DNA from: Dehalococcoidales bacterium
GTDB taxonomy: Bacteria; Chloroflexota; Dehalococcoidia; Dehalococcoidales; UBA3254
Reading direction: 5' to 3'
Length of the DNA: 64,000 nt
Assembly: GCA_016926695.1 (NCBI GenBank)
Contig: JAFGOB010000031.1
Span: forward strand, 29,862 to 93,861
Part shown: piece by piece, positions 25,027 to 32,904 of the stretch
Numbering within the stretch: the stretch's first letter is position 1
How the letters are laid out: each line of letters starts with the position of its first letter
Translations under genes and position numbers: made by a program
The notes under the pieces: generated by a model
Database searches by the model: none
What the model was told of the DNA's origin: nothing
Seen by the model: only the letters and a program-made list of their open reading frames with translations

Positions 25027-26310
25027 CTAATAGGGTCCTTCAGGAAGACCGGACGCAGGATCCGCCTTCAAGGTCTTTTCCAGGTCTGTAAACGGCACTG
25101 TCTGCTGCTGAGAATTGATCATATCCCTGACCTGTGCATTTCCAGCTTTGACTTCCTCTTCTCCAATTACGATGGAATAGCGTACATGCAGGCTGTTGGC
25201 CTGCCTCAACTGGGCCTTGAGGCTTTTGCTGCCCAGGGTTTGAATCACTCCGATGCCCTTTTTTCGCAGGTCACCCGCTACCTTAAGGGCGGTTTGACGT
25301 GCGGCTTCCCCCAGAAAAGCCACAAAGACCTCCGGTTCGGGAATAACGGGTACCGCGGTGTTTTGACGTTTCAGATTTAGGATTATCCTCTCCAGGCCGG
25401 CGGCAAAGCCAATAGCCGGGGTGGGCTTACCCCCCAGCTCTTCTATCAGTCCGTCATACCGCCCGCCGGCTCCAATCGTACTCTGAGCGCCTTCCAGCTC
25501 CGGTTGAATCTCGAATACCGTGCGGGAATAGTAGTCCAGACCCCTCACCAGGCAGTGATCGATTTCGAAAGGCAAGCTCAAGACAGACAGATATTGTTTC
25601 AAGTGTTCGAAATGGACAGCACACTCCTCACACACTTGCTCATAGCTCCTGGGGGCGTTGACGGCAAGTTGATGGCAGGACGGGTTCTTGCAGTCCAGCA
25701 GACGCAGGGGATTCCTGTCCAGGCGGCTGCGGCAATCATCGCAGATCTCCCCGGTACGGGAGGAGTAAAAGTCCTTCAATCTTTCCAGATAAAGCGGACG
25801 GCAGTTTTTGCATCCGATGCTGTTTATCACCAGGTGCAGTTGTCCCATGCCCAGCGACAGGAAAAACTGCCAGGCCATATCGATAACCTCGGCATCCAGT
25901 GAAGGGTCGATTTCACCGATGGCCTCACACCCGAACTGGTGAAACTGGCGGTACCTGCCCGCCTGTGGCCTTTCATAGCGGAAACTGGGACCGCTGTAAT
26001 AAAGCTTGACCGGCTGGGGCAGGTTTTGCATGCCGTGCTCCACGTAGGCGCGGCATACCGAGGCGGTGCCTTCAGGCCTGAGCGTCAGCTTGCTGCCGCC
26101 GCGGTCCTCGAAGGTATACATCTCCTTCTGAACAATGTCGGTCTCCTCTCCTACTCCCCGGACAAAAAGCCCGGCATCTTCAAAAAGGGGCGTGTCGATC
26201 CTGCGATATCCGTAAATACGGCCTATTGCAGCTATTTTTTGATCGAGGAAACGCCAGTAGGCCTGTTCATCCGGCAGAATATCCGTGGTTCCGCGCGGCG
26301 ATTGATACAA
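25027..26310 (-). CDS. hisS: Histidyl-tRNA synthetase
   Basis: Class II synthetase, 427 aa. Motif 1 and 2 regions: PRGTTDILPDEQAYWRFLD, FRYERPQAGRYRQFHQFGCE. The histidine-specific motif is LVRGLDYYSRTVFEI, and motif 3 is AIGFAAGLERIIL. The C-terminal anticodon-binding domain begins near residue 330. A cysteine pair pattern CKNC / CDDC lies around residues 167-200, suggesting a metal site. It is a single gene, divergent from rel. Confidence 0.96.
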   Translation of the reverse strand: MYQSPRGTTDILPDEQAYWRFLDQKIAAIGRIYGYRRIDTPLFEDAGLFVRGVGEETDIVQKEMYTFEDRGGSKLTLRPEGTASVCRAYVEHGMQNLPQPVKLYYSGPSFRYERPQAGRYRQFHQFGCEAIGEIDPSLDAEVIDMAWQFFLSLGMGQLHLVINSIGCKNCRPLYLERLKDFYSSRTGEICDDCRSRLDRNPLRLLDCKNPSCHQLAVNAPRSYEQVCEECAVHFEHLKQYLSVLSLPFEIDHCLVRGLDYYSRTVFEIQPELEGAQSTIGAGGRYDGLIEELGGKPTPAIGFAAGLERIILNLKRQNTAVPVIPEPEVFVAFLGEAARQTALKVAGDLRKKGIGVIQTLGSKSLKAQLRQANSLHVRYSIVIGEEEVKAGNAQVRDMINSQQQTVPFTDLEKTLKADPASGLPEGPY

Positions 26311-26433
26311 ATTTATCTCCTGAAGCTATCTTATAAAAAAAAGAATACAGGAGAAAGGATCATTTGTAAAGTTAATCTGAACTTATCAGGCCATTTTACG
26401 TAAATTAAGATATTACGATATACTATATATTAC

Positions 26434-28635
26434 ATGGAGAATATTCTGACCATAGAAAGATTGCTGGAGAAGGCCGGGCGCTACCTGCCGGTGGACAAGA
26501 TATCATTTGTACGGGAAGCCTACAATTTCTCAGCCAGGGCCCACGAAGGGCAGTTGCGTCTTTCCGGGCAGTCTTACATAGAACATCCCCTTCAGGTGGC
26601 CATGACCCTGGCTGACCTTCAGTTGGACGCTGATTCCCTGGCTGCGGCCCTGCTGCATGATGTCCTGGAGGATTGCAGTATTCCCATTATTGATATCGAG
26701 ACCCGCTTCGGCTCAGGGGTCGCCAAGCTGGTTGACGGCGTTACACGTCTGGGGAAAATATCCTGGGCGGCAGAGGAAATCACCCGGCGGGAATCACAGG
26801 CTAAAAACCTGCGCAAAATGCTGGTAGCCATGGCCGAAGACATCCGCGTGGTCTTTATCAAACTGGCTGACCGCCTTCATAATATGCTTACCTTGCAGTA
26901 TCTGCCGCCTCAAAAGCAGCGGCGCATCGCCCAGGAGACCATGGAAATTTACGCGCCCCTGGCCCACCGCCTGGGCATCTGGGAGGTCAAATGGCAGTTG
27001 GAAGACAAAGCCCTGCTCTATTTAAAGCCGGGGACATACAAGGAAATAGCCAAGATGATCTCGGACAGGCGCGTACACCGGGAGAACTTTATCACTAGGG
27101 CTATACAGATATTGAAGGAAGAATTTGGTAAAGCCGGTTTAACGGCTGATATTTCCGGACGCCCCAAACATATCTTCAGTATTTATCAGAAAATGCAGAA
27201 ATATGAGGCCATCGGCAAGCAGTTCGATGATATCCACGATCTTCTGGCCCTGCGTATTATGGTGTCCTCCGTTTCGGATTGCTACAATGCCCTGGGCATT
27301 ATTCACAGCCTGTGGCATCCCATGCCCGATGAGTTCGATGATTATATCGCTAATCCCAAGCCCAATGGTTATCAGTCTTTGCATACCACGGTCATGTGCA
27401 GAGGCGTAAGCCCGAGCACCACGCCCCTTGAAATCCAGATACGTACCTACGAGATGCATAGCGTGGCAGAGTATGGTATTGCGGCTCACTGGAGATATAA
27501 GGAAGGGGAAAAGGGAGATATCCGCTTTGAGGAACGTATCACCTGGCTAAGGCAGTTGATAGACTGGCATCGTGAGTTCAGCGGGGCCGAGGAATTCTTG
27601 GAGTCCGTTAAAACCGATATCTTTAACGACCAGGTCTTCGTTTATACCCCCAAGGGTGAGATTAAAGACCTCCCCAGCGGGTCCACACCGCTGGATTTCG
27701 CCTACCGTGTCCATACCGAACTCGGCCATCACTGCGTAGGCGCCAAGGTAAACGGCAAGCTTGTGGCACTCAATCACCGCCTGAAAAACGGTGACGTCGT
27801 TGAAATCATGAGTATCAAGGGCGGGAAAGGTCCCAGCCAGGACTGGTTGAGGCCTAATCTGGGTTATGTCAACACCTCCAGCGCCAGAGAAAAGATCCGT
27901 CAGTGGTTTAAAAAGCAGAAGAAGCAGGAAAACATCGAACGCGGGCGTGATTTGCTGGATAAAGAACTCAAGCGCCTGGGTATCAAGATCGCTGAGAAGG
28001 ATGATCTGGCCCGGCTTTTCAAGTATGAAGACCGGGAAGATTTCCTGGCGGCAATCGGCTACGGAGGGATAAGCGCACACGCCGTGGTCATGAAACTGGT
28101 AGCCCAGACTGAACCTGCCAAAGTAGTTGCTCCCTCACCCGTCAGGACGACCAGCACCGTGATCAAAGTCCTGGGAGTGGGAGACATGTTGACGCGTTTG
28201 GGTGAATGCTGTCATCCCATGGCCGGTGATGCTATTATTGGCTACATCACCCGCAGCCGCGGCGTCACCGTTCACAAGCAGAGCTGTCCCAACGTTATTC
28301 ATGAGAAAGAACGTGAAAGGCTGGTTGAAGTCGAGTGGGGCCAGCCGGAGGCCGTTTATCCGGCCAAGATACAGGTCGAGGCCTGGGACAGGGTAGGGCT
28401 GATACGCGATATTACCGCGGTTGTGGCGGAAGAAAAGGTCAATATATCCTCGGTCAGCTTTACTAACAAGGACGACCATACTACCTCCACGCTGCTGGCG
28501 ATAGATATCAAGGGACTGGCACAGCTTTCAATTATCATGGAAAAAATAGAAAGCCTGAGGGGCGTGATCAGCGTAAACCGGGTTGGCGAGGAAACGGTAT
28601 TGAAATCAGGCTTTCCCGTCAGTCCGCAATCTTGA
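26434..28635 (+). CDS. relA: (p)ppGpp synthetase/hydrolase Rel with mixed motifs
   Basis: Long RSH protein, 733 aa: HD hydrolase (about 25-180), synthetase (about 225-340), TGS (about 390-450) and C-terminal ACT (about 655-725). Hydrolase residues are intact: SYIEHPLQVA, ALLHDVLEDC (HDxxED) and KLADRLHNM. In the synthetase the charged motif before YIANPKPNGYQSLHTTV is EFDD, as in monofunctional RelA, rather than the RxKD typical of bifunctional Rel. It therefore combines a complete HD site with a RelA-type synthetase motif. It is the first gene before rpsT and lexA on the plus strand. Confidence 0.95.
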   Translation: MENILTIERLLEKAGRYLPVDKISFVREAYNFSARAHEGQLRLSGQSYIEHPLQVAMTLADLQLDADSLAAALLHDVLEDCSIPIIDIETRFGSGVAKLVDGVTRLGKISWAAEEITRRESQAKNLRKMLVAMAEDIRVVFIKLADRLHNMLTLQYLPPQKQRRIAQETMEIYAPLAHRLGIWEVKWQLEDKALLYLKPGTYKEIAKMISDRRVHRENFITRAIQILKEEFGKAGLTADISGRPKHIFSIYQKMQKYEAIGKQFDDIHDLLALRIMVSSVSDCYNALGIIHSLWHPMPDEFDDYIANPKPNGYQSLHTTVMCRGVSPSTTPLEIQIRTYEMHSVAEYGIAAHWRYKEGEKGDIRFEERITWLRQLIDWHREFSGAEEFLESVKTDIFNDQVFVYTPKGEIKDLPSGSTPLDFAYRVHTELGHHCVGAKVNGKLVALNHRLKNGDVVEIMSIKGGKGPSQDWLRPNLGYVNTSSAREKIRQWFKKQKKQENIERGRDLLDKELKRLGIKIAEKDDLARLFKYEDREDFLAAIGYGGISAHAVVMKLVAQTEPAKVVAPSPVRTTSTVIKVLGVGDMLTRLGECCHPMAGDAIIGYITRSRGVTVHKQSCPNVIHEKERERLVEVEWGQPEAVYPAKIQVEAWDRVGLIRDITAVVAEEKVNISSVSFTNKDDHTTSTLLAIDIKGLAQLSIIMEKIESLRGVISVNRVGEETVLKSGFPVSPQS

Positions 28636-28693
28636 TTTGATAAAATTGGAAAAAAACGATAGGATTACAGAAGTATACTTTCAGGAGGTCAAT

Positions 28694-28981
28694 TTGCCAA
28701 CTACTAAAACAGCAGAAAAGGAAATGCGGGTAGCCGCCCGGCGACAGGCCCGCAATAAATCAATCCGCAGCCTGACTAAAACCAAAGTAAAAACAGCAGA
28801 GGAAATGATTTCATCAGGCAATCTGGATGCAGCCAAAGCCAAATTGAAAATCGCCGTCAGCACTCTTGATAAAGAGGCGGCAAGAGGCGCAGTCCATAGC
28901 AACAATGCCGCCAGGCGTAAATCCAGGTTAGTGAAGAAATTCAATAAAATGGTCGCCTCATCCAGTACCGAAAACAAATAG
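28694..28981 (+). CDS. rpsT: 30S ribosomal protein S20
   Basis: Primary 16S-binding ribosomal protein, 95 aa. Typical all-helical, Lys/Arg-rich sequence: TTKTAEKEMRVAARRQARNKSIRS at the start and HSNNAARRKSRLVKKFNKM near the end. The frame is open upstream from 28637, but TTG 28694 follows the strong SD AGGAGG (28683-28688) with five bases spacing, giving the normal S20 N-terminus. It is one of several clear TTG starts in this window. Confidence 0.94.
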   Translation: MPTTKTAEKEMRVAARRQARNKSIRSLTKTKVKTAEEMISSGNLDAAKAKLKIAVSTLDKEAARGAVHSNNAARRKSRLVKKFNKMVASSSTENK

Positions 28982-29042
28982 CACCCTGTTCACCGGCAGT
29001 CACAGATACTTTATTAAATTTCCTATTTCGACATCCCGGGTA

Positions 29043-29094
29043 TTGACAAATGCTCCCGGTATGTTGTAGGCTTTTATATTAGAACATTAGTTCT
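29043..29094 (+). promoter_or_regulatory. lexA promoter with Gram-positive-type SOS box
   Basis: TTGACA at 29043-29048 and, at 29082-29093, GAAC-ATTA-GTTC, the GAAC-N4-GTTC form of LexA box known from Bacillus and related phyla (outer A/T extends the symmetry). TATATT at 29075-29080 abuts it as a possible -10. The position 33 bases before lexA indicates autorepression. I saw no other such box in the window. Confidence 0.8.
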
Positions 29095-29125
29095 TGAGAT
29101 AAATGAACTGGAAAAAGAGTACCGA

Positions 29126-29767
29126 ATGAGGACACTTTCGTCCAGGCAGCAGAGAATACTGGGCTTTATCCGGCGCTTTATGGAGGATAAGGCCTACCCG
29201 CCCACGATACGCGATATTGTCAGTGGGTGCGGCATCAGTTCTACCTCGGTAGCGGACTATAATCTGGAAATACTGGAAAAAGAAGGTTATATCCGGCGGC
29301 ACAGAGAGGTCTCAAGAGGTTTAGAGCTGCTGGAAGGCGCCTCTGTAAGAAGCGCTAAAATAACAGTACCGGTTATCGGCCAGATAGCCGCAGGAGAACC
29401 CATACCCGTTCCGGCGGCGGATAGCTGGAGCACAACCGCCTCCGCCGATACCATAGAGGTCCCCAGGGACCTGGTGCGGGACAGAGAGGATATTTATGCC
29501 CTTAAGGTCAAGGGCTTTTCCATGATCGACGCCCTGATTAATGACGGCGATATGGTGATAATGCAGCATGCCAGCACTGTTGAGAACGGCGCCATGGCGG
29601 CTGTTTGGCTGAAGAATGAAAAAACCGCGACACTGAAAAAGGTCTTTGTTTCCGCAGACCGCGTCCGCCTTCAGCCCGCAAACAGCCAGATGCAGCCGAT
29701 TTATACCCGGCCGGACAATGTGGAAATCCAGGGCAGGGTTGTTGCCGTAATCCGTCAATTAACATAA
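29126..29767 (+). CDS. lexA: SOS repressor LexA
   Basis: SOS repressor-protease, 213 aa. The N-terminal winged helix (about 1-70) begins LSSRQQRILGFIRRFMEDKAYPPTIRDI. The self-cleavage site Ala-Gly sits in GQIAAGEP (about residue 90). The catalytic Ser is in KGFSMIDALINDGDMVIM and the Lys in the segment AAVWLKNEKTATLKK. All elements for RecA-stimulated autocleavage are present. The box upstream supports autoregulation. Confidence 0.96.
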   Translation: MRTLSSRQQRILGFIRRFMEDKAYPPTIRDIVSGCGISSTSVADYNLEILEKEGYIRRHREVSRGLELLEGASVRSAKITVPVIGQIAAGEPIPVPAADSWSTTASADTIEVPRDLVRDREDIYALKVKGFSMIDALINDGDMVIMQHASTVENGAMAAVWLKNEKTATLKKVFVSADRVRLQPANSQMQPIYTRPDNVEIQGRVVAVIRQLT

Positions 29768-29847
29768 CGCCTGGATTTGATTTTTCCCCGCAAAGAGCTT
29801 AAATTAATAGCAGTCGTATACACCACTTATTAACCGGAAGGTAATTC

Positions 29848-30408
29848 ATGTTCTTAAATCAGTTTCAAAATGTCGGGCATTTACTTTTTGTTCGCGGTCT
29901 GGTCTCTTCACAGAGCGGCAATCTTAGCATCCGCATGGGAGACCGTCTGATTATTACCCGCAGGGGAAGCAATCTTGGGGCTCTACAGGAAAAAGACCTG
30001 GTTGAGACCGGTATCAACAAAAACGACCGGTCCACGCCCATGGCCTCGGTAGAACTGCCGGTTCACCGGGCAATATACCAGCAAACACAGGCCAGGGCCA
30101 TTGTTCACGCTCATCCGACTCATACGGTAGCCCTCTCCATGGGACTCAAGGAGATCTCTTCTTCTCACCTGGAGAATTTCTACGCCCTCGGAAAAGTCCC
30201 GGTCATCGGCTGGGATTGTGAGGTCAAGCCCGGCGGTCTGGCGGACCTTATCGCGGAAGGCCTGAAGGAACAGCGCATAGTGGTGGTCTACGGGCACGGC
30301 AGTTTTGCAGTCGGTCAATTGCTGGACGAAGCTTACAACACTACCACGGGACTTGAGGAAGCCTGTGAAATCCTCTGCCTGATGAAATCCATGCAGATTA
30401 AGACCTAA
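29848..30408 (+). CDS. Class II aldolase/adducin-family protein
   Basis: 186-aa protein of the fuculose-phosphate aldolase fold. The zinc ligands are present: HAHPTH (about residues 91-96) and YGHGSFAVG (about 150), with the preceding catalytic Glu in ASVELPVHRAIY. NLSIRMGDRLIITRRGS corresponds to the phosphate-binding region. The substrate is not decidable between fuculose/ribulose phosphate aldolase and methylthioribulose-phosphate dehydratase-type enzymes. It follows lexA by 80 bases but is probably a separate unit. Confidence 0.85.
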   Translation: MFLNQFQNVGHLLFVRGLVSSQSGNLSIRMGDRLIITRRGSNLGALQEKDLVETGINKNDRSTPMASVELPVHRAIYQQTQARAIVHAHPTHTVALSMGLKEISSSHLENFYALGKVPVIGWDCEVKPGGLADLIAEGLKEQRIVVVYGHGSFAVGQLLDEAYNTTTGLEEACEILCLMKSMQIKT

Positions 30409-30556
30409 TCTGCGGTTGACTCCTCCAAATCAGTGTCCTGAAAACACACCTTGTTAAACCGTGGAAAAGTTGAGATAAAAAATCTCAGGTCTTGCCACTT
30501 ACATTTTCTTCCGGGTATGAGAGCTACTTAAAATGGAAAGGAGATTTTGGTCTTTT
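30409..30556. other. Spacer after the aldolase gene
   Basis: No gene. A short GAGAT/ATCTC hairpin lies at about 30473-30487. The remainder of the interval to ilvE is occupied by a decayed transposase and short repeats listed separately. Confidence 0.4.
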
Positions 30557-30933
30557 TTATTCCCATTTGGCAGGATTGAACATGATATATTCTCCGATCT
30601 GATAATATTCCTTTTCGCTCTGGATAATATATTCGTAATATCTTCGTTGCCAGATATGTACCCCTGGGATATACCTGAGTTGATTGATTCTGCGTGAAGA
30701 ACAGGTTTTAAAGGCACGCACTATTTCGGACAGAGTAAACGGTCTGGTAGTGTGCCGGTGCCTGAACAAGTTCAGGACGAACCGGCCAGCCCGGACTTCA
30801 GTATGTTAATGATGCCATGGACATGATTGGGCATCACGAAAAATACATAGCCAGACAATCGAAGAGATTTACGACGAGGATAAATATCTTCGAGTGATTT
30901 ATCATCCAAAGAAGGAAGTATAAATAAGGTCAC
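30557..30933 (-). pseudogene. Decayed REP-associated tyrosine transposase (RayT/Y1)
   Basis: Two frames together resemble a Y1 (IS200-like) REP-associated transposase. The upstream frame gives SGYVFFVMPNHVHGIINI with the HUH metal motif. The downstream frame gives INQLRYIPGVHIWQRRYYEYII and IGEYIMFNPAKW, the conserved C-terminal part with the catalytic Tyr region. A stop (30772-30774) plus a frameshift separate them, exactly where the palindrome CCTGAAC-AA-GTTCAGG sits. The N-terminal part is missing. The gene is dead. Confidence 0.75.
30761..30776. repeat. 16-bp REP-like palindrome inside transposase remnant
   Basis: CCTGAAC-AA-GTTCAGG is perfectly symmetric and lies at the junction where the transposase frame breaks. 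It resembles short palindromes dispersed with RayT proteins; other copies would have to be sought elsewhere in the genome. Confidence 0.5.
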
Positions 30934-30957
30934 GACTCAAATTTAAATGCTTCAGGC

Positions 30958-30993
30958 GGGCGGGTTTCGAAATAAGGTGGGTAAAACCCGCCC
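30958..30993. repeat. Inverted repeat next to transposase remnant
   Basis: GGGCGGGTTT (30958-30967) and AAACCCGCCC (30984-30993): a 10-bp stem with a 16-base loop. Such hairpins flank IS200/IS605 and REP-type elements; it could be the old element's end. Confidence 0.45.
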
Positions 30994-31106
30994 CAGGAAG
31001 ATTCATCAATTATCCGTAAAACATCAATGTACGTCTTCAGAAAACAGCCCATTTGAAAAAGACCGGGAAGTATCCGGAATGGTGGTTCAAAGCAATCCTG
31101 ATTATT

Positions 31107-31197
31107 CACTGTAGTGTCTCTTAAACAGCTTTACAGTAGTTTAAAGCTAAAAGCGCGTTGAATACTGTACACTTTGTTGACTGGCACTACACTACTG
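31107..31197. mobile_element. Short inverted-repeat element (MITE-like), copy A
   Basis: About 90 bp bounded by GTAGTGTCTC (31111) and GGCACTACACTAC (31183-31195). It matches the 80-bp element at 38699-38778 at the same offsets: GTAG-n-GTCTC at the left, TACA about 20 bases in, TAAAGCTAAA exactly 31 bases in, and CACTACACTA at the right. Its right part contains the -35 of the ilvE promoter. No coding capacity. Confidence 0.6.
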
Positions 31198-31205
31198 GGT
31201 ATAAT
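31177..31205 (+). promoter_or_regulatory. ilvE promoter
   Basis: TTGACT (31177-31182), 17 bp, TATAAT (31200-31205): near-consensus. The -35 lies in the right end of the MITE-like element and the -10 just outside it. Confidence 0.65.
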
Positions 31206-31239
31206 GGCCTTATTCCAGATATTGAAAGGATATAAAGAT

Positions 31240-32151
31240 ATGGCGCAGTATGCGTATTTTAAGAAACAATTCATGCCTCTGAAGGATGCCAGTCTGGGAC
31301 TAATGACCAATTTCATGCATTACGGCACCGCTGTTTTCGAGGGCATCCGGGGAAACTGGAATGAGGACAGGCAGCAGATCTACCTCTTCCGTTTAAAAGA
31401 GCATTACGAACGCCTGCTCAACGGCTGTAAAGTGCTCAAAATCGATGTACCTTATTCAATAGACGAACTTTGCCGTCTGACCGTCGAGCTTGTAGCCCGC
31501 AGCGGACTGAAAGAAAATGTTTATATCCGTCCGCTGGCCTACAAAAGCCAGGAAGCCATGGGAGTACGGCTGCATGATCTGGAAGCCGACTTTTTTATCT
31601 TTGTTATGCCCTGGGGCCGCTATATTGATTCCGATAAGTGTCGCGTCGGGGTCTCTTCCTGGAGACGGCCCGGCAGCAATTTTTCCGCCCCGCAGGCCAA
31701 GATCGCCGGTCAGTATATTAACAGCGCCTTTGCTAAAACCGAGGCCCACGAAAACGGATATGATGAAGCGATACTGTTGAATGAATTCGGCCGGGTCGCG
31801 GAGGGCAGCGGAGAAAATATCTTTCTGATCGCGGACGGACAACTGCTGACGCCATCGGTTTATGAGAGCATTTTAACTGGTATAACCCGCAATACGGTGA
31901 TAGAGCTGGCATACAAGGAGCTGGACATCAGAACCGTTGAGCGGCCTATCGAACGCTCGGAGCTGTATACCGCCCAGGAGGCTTTTTTCACGGGCACAGC
32001 CGCCCACATCGCTCCTATTGCGGAAATCGATCACCGTCCTGTGGGCAATGGGGAAATCGGACCGGTTACCCGCAGGCTCCAGGAGCTATATTATTCGGTG
32101 ATAGAGGGTAAAAACCCGCGCTACTTCAACTGGTGCACACCTGTTTATTAG
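31240..32151 (+). CDS. ilvE: Branched-chain amino acid aminotransferase
   Basis: PLP enzyme of fold type IV, 303 aa, transaminating Leu/Ile/Val. Signatures: LMTNFMHYGTAVFEGIRGNW, the PLP-binding lysine in QAKIAGQYINSAFAKTEA, EAILLNEFGRVAEGSGENIFLI, and SILTGITRNTVIELA. The frame is open from 31174, but that region includes the promoter. ATG 31240, nine bases after GAAAGGA, gives MAQYAYFKKQFMPL, the usual start. The next gene begins 8 bases after the stop, so the two are cotranscribed. Confidence 0.94.
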   Translation: MAQYAYFKKQFMPLKDASLGLMTNFMHYGTAVFEGIRGNWNEDRQQIYLFRLKEHYERLLNGCKVLKIDVPYSIDELCRLTVELVARSGLKENVYIRPLAYKSQEAMGVRLHDLEADFFIFVMPWGRYIDSDKCRVGVSSWRRPGSNFSAPQAKIAGQYINSAFAKTEAHENGYDEAILLNEFGRVAEGSGENIFLIADGQLLTPSVYESILTGITRNTVIELAYKELDIRTVERPIERSELYTAQEAFFTGTAAHIAPIAEIDHRPVGNGEIGPVTRRLQELYYSVIEGKNPRYFNWCTPVY

Positions 32152-32159
32152 GCCGATAA

Positions 32160-32825
32160 ATGAATATTCTATACGGCATTCTGGCCGCGGTATTCCTGGT
32201 TTTTGTTATCTTCCAGGGTAAGTCTATTCTTCCCCGGGTGATCAATTTCATTCGTGCGGGCAAGCGAAATTTTTACTTCGAAGATGGCCTCAGCCGGCCT
32301 GAAGACGAAAGACGTAGCGAGCAGATCCAGCCTGTTATAGAGAAGATGGAAGCCCTTGACTTCGAATCGCTGGGTGTGATGCTTGAAAAACAGCCCCTCT
32401 GGGCCCCGGTGACGCGGGAAATCGCCCTGGCTTCTTCGCGGGATAAAATTTTCGTCTCAATCGGTTTCAGGCATACCCAGCCTTCTTACTTTTTCTATAC
32501 TCCCTTTACCGGCAGCCAGATCGTTATCACCGCCTATAATGCCTTCAGGTATACCCGCAAGGAGGGTTTTGCTATCGCCATCGTTACATCAGGCGAACCG
32601 GCGGAGATGCTCGAAGAGCACAAAAAGCTGGTGAGTGAATTTGTTGAAAAAGGTTACACACCCTTCCGCGACTACAACCGTGAAACGCTGATCGAGGCTA
32701 CCAACCAGTATTACGCTTCGCCGTATACCCGCCAGCAGATGCGTGCGGCTGCCATGATCAGCCTGATTTTCTGGTTCATCTGCATCCTGGTAGTGGTCCT
32801 TTTCGCCAGGGGCGCTATAGAATAG
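32160..32825 (+). CDS. Uncharacterised protein with N- and C-terminal membrane helices
   Basis: 221 aa, not recognised. A hydrophobic helix lies at residues 2-20 (ILYGILAAVFLVFVIFQG) and a second at about 195-217 (AAMISLIFWFICILVVVLF). The soluble middle domain has no obvious catalytic motif. It contains DFESLGVMLEKQPLWAPVTREIALASS and an EFVEKGYTPFRDYNRETLIEATNQYY segment. It starts 8 bases downstream of ilvE. Probably a membrane-anchored protein of unknown role. Confidence 0.7.
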   Translation: MNILYGILAAVFLVFVIFQGKSILPRVINFIRAGKRNFYFEDGLSRPEDERRSEQIQPVIEKMEALDFESLGVMLEKQPLWAPVTREIALASSRDKIFVSIGFRHTQPSYFFYTPFTGSQIVITAYNAFRYTRKEGFAIAIVTSGEPAEMLEEHKKLVSEFVEKGYTPFRDYNRETLIEATNQYYASPYTRQQMRAAAMISLIFWFICILVVVLFARGAIE

Positions 32826-32904
32826 CGTTATCTCGAAAACATATGTTAACGGGGGCGGATTTACACTATCCGCCCCCTGACGTTAGACCATACAGACAGC
32901 CAGA

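Noticed and set aside
30557..30933. Sec at the TGA of the RayT gene
   Set aside because: The downstream half lies in another frame, so readthrough would not restore the protein.
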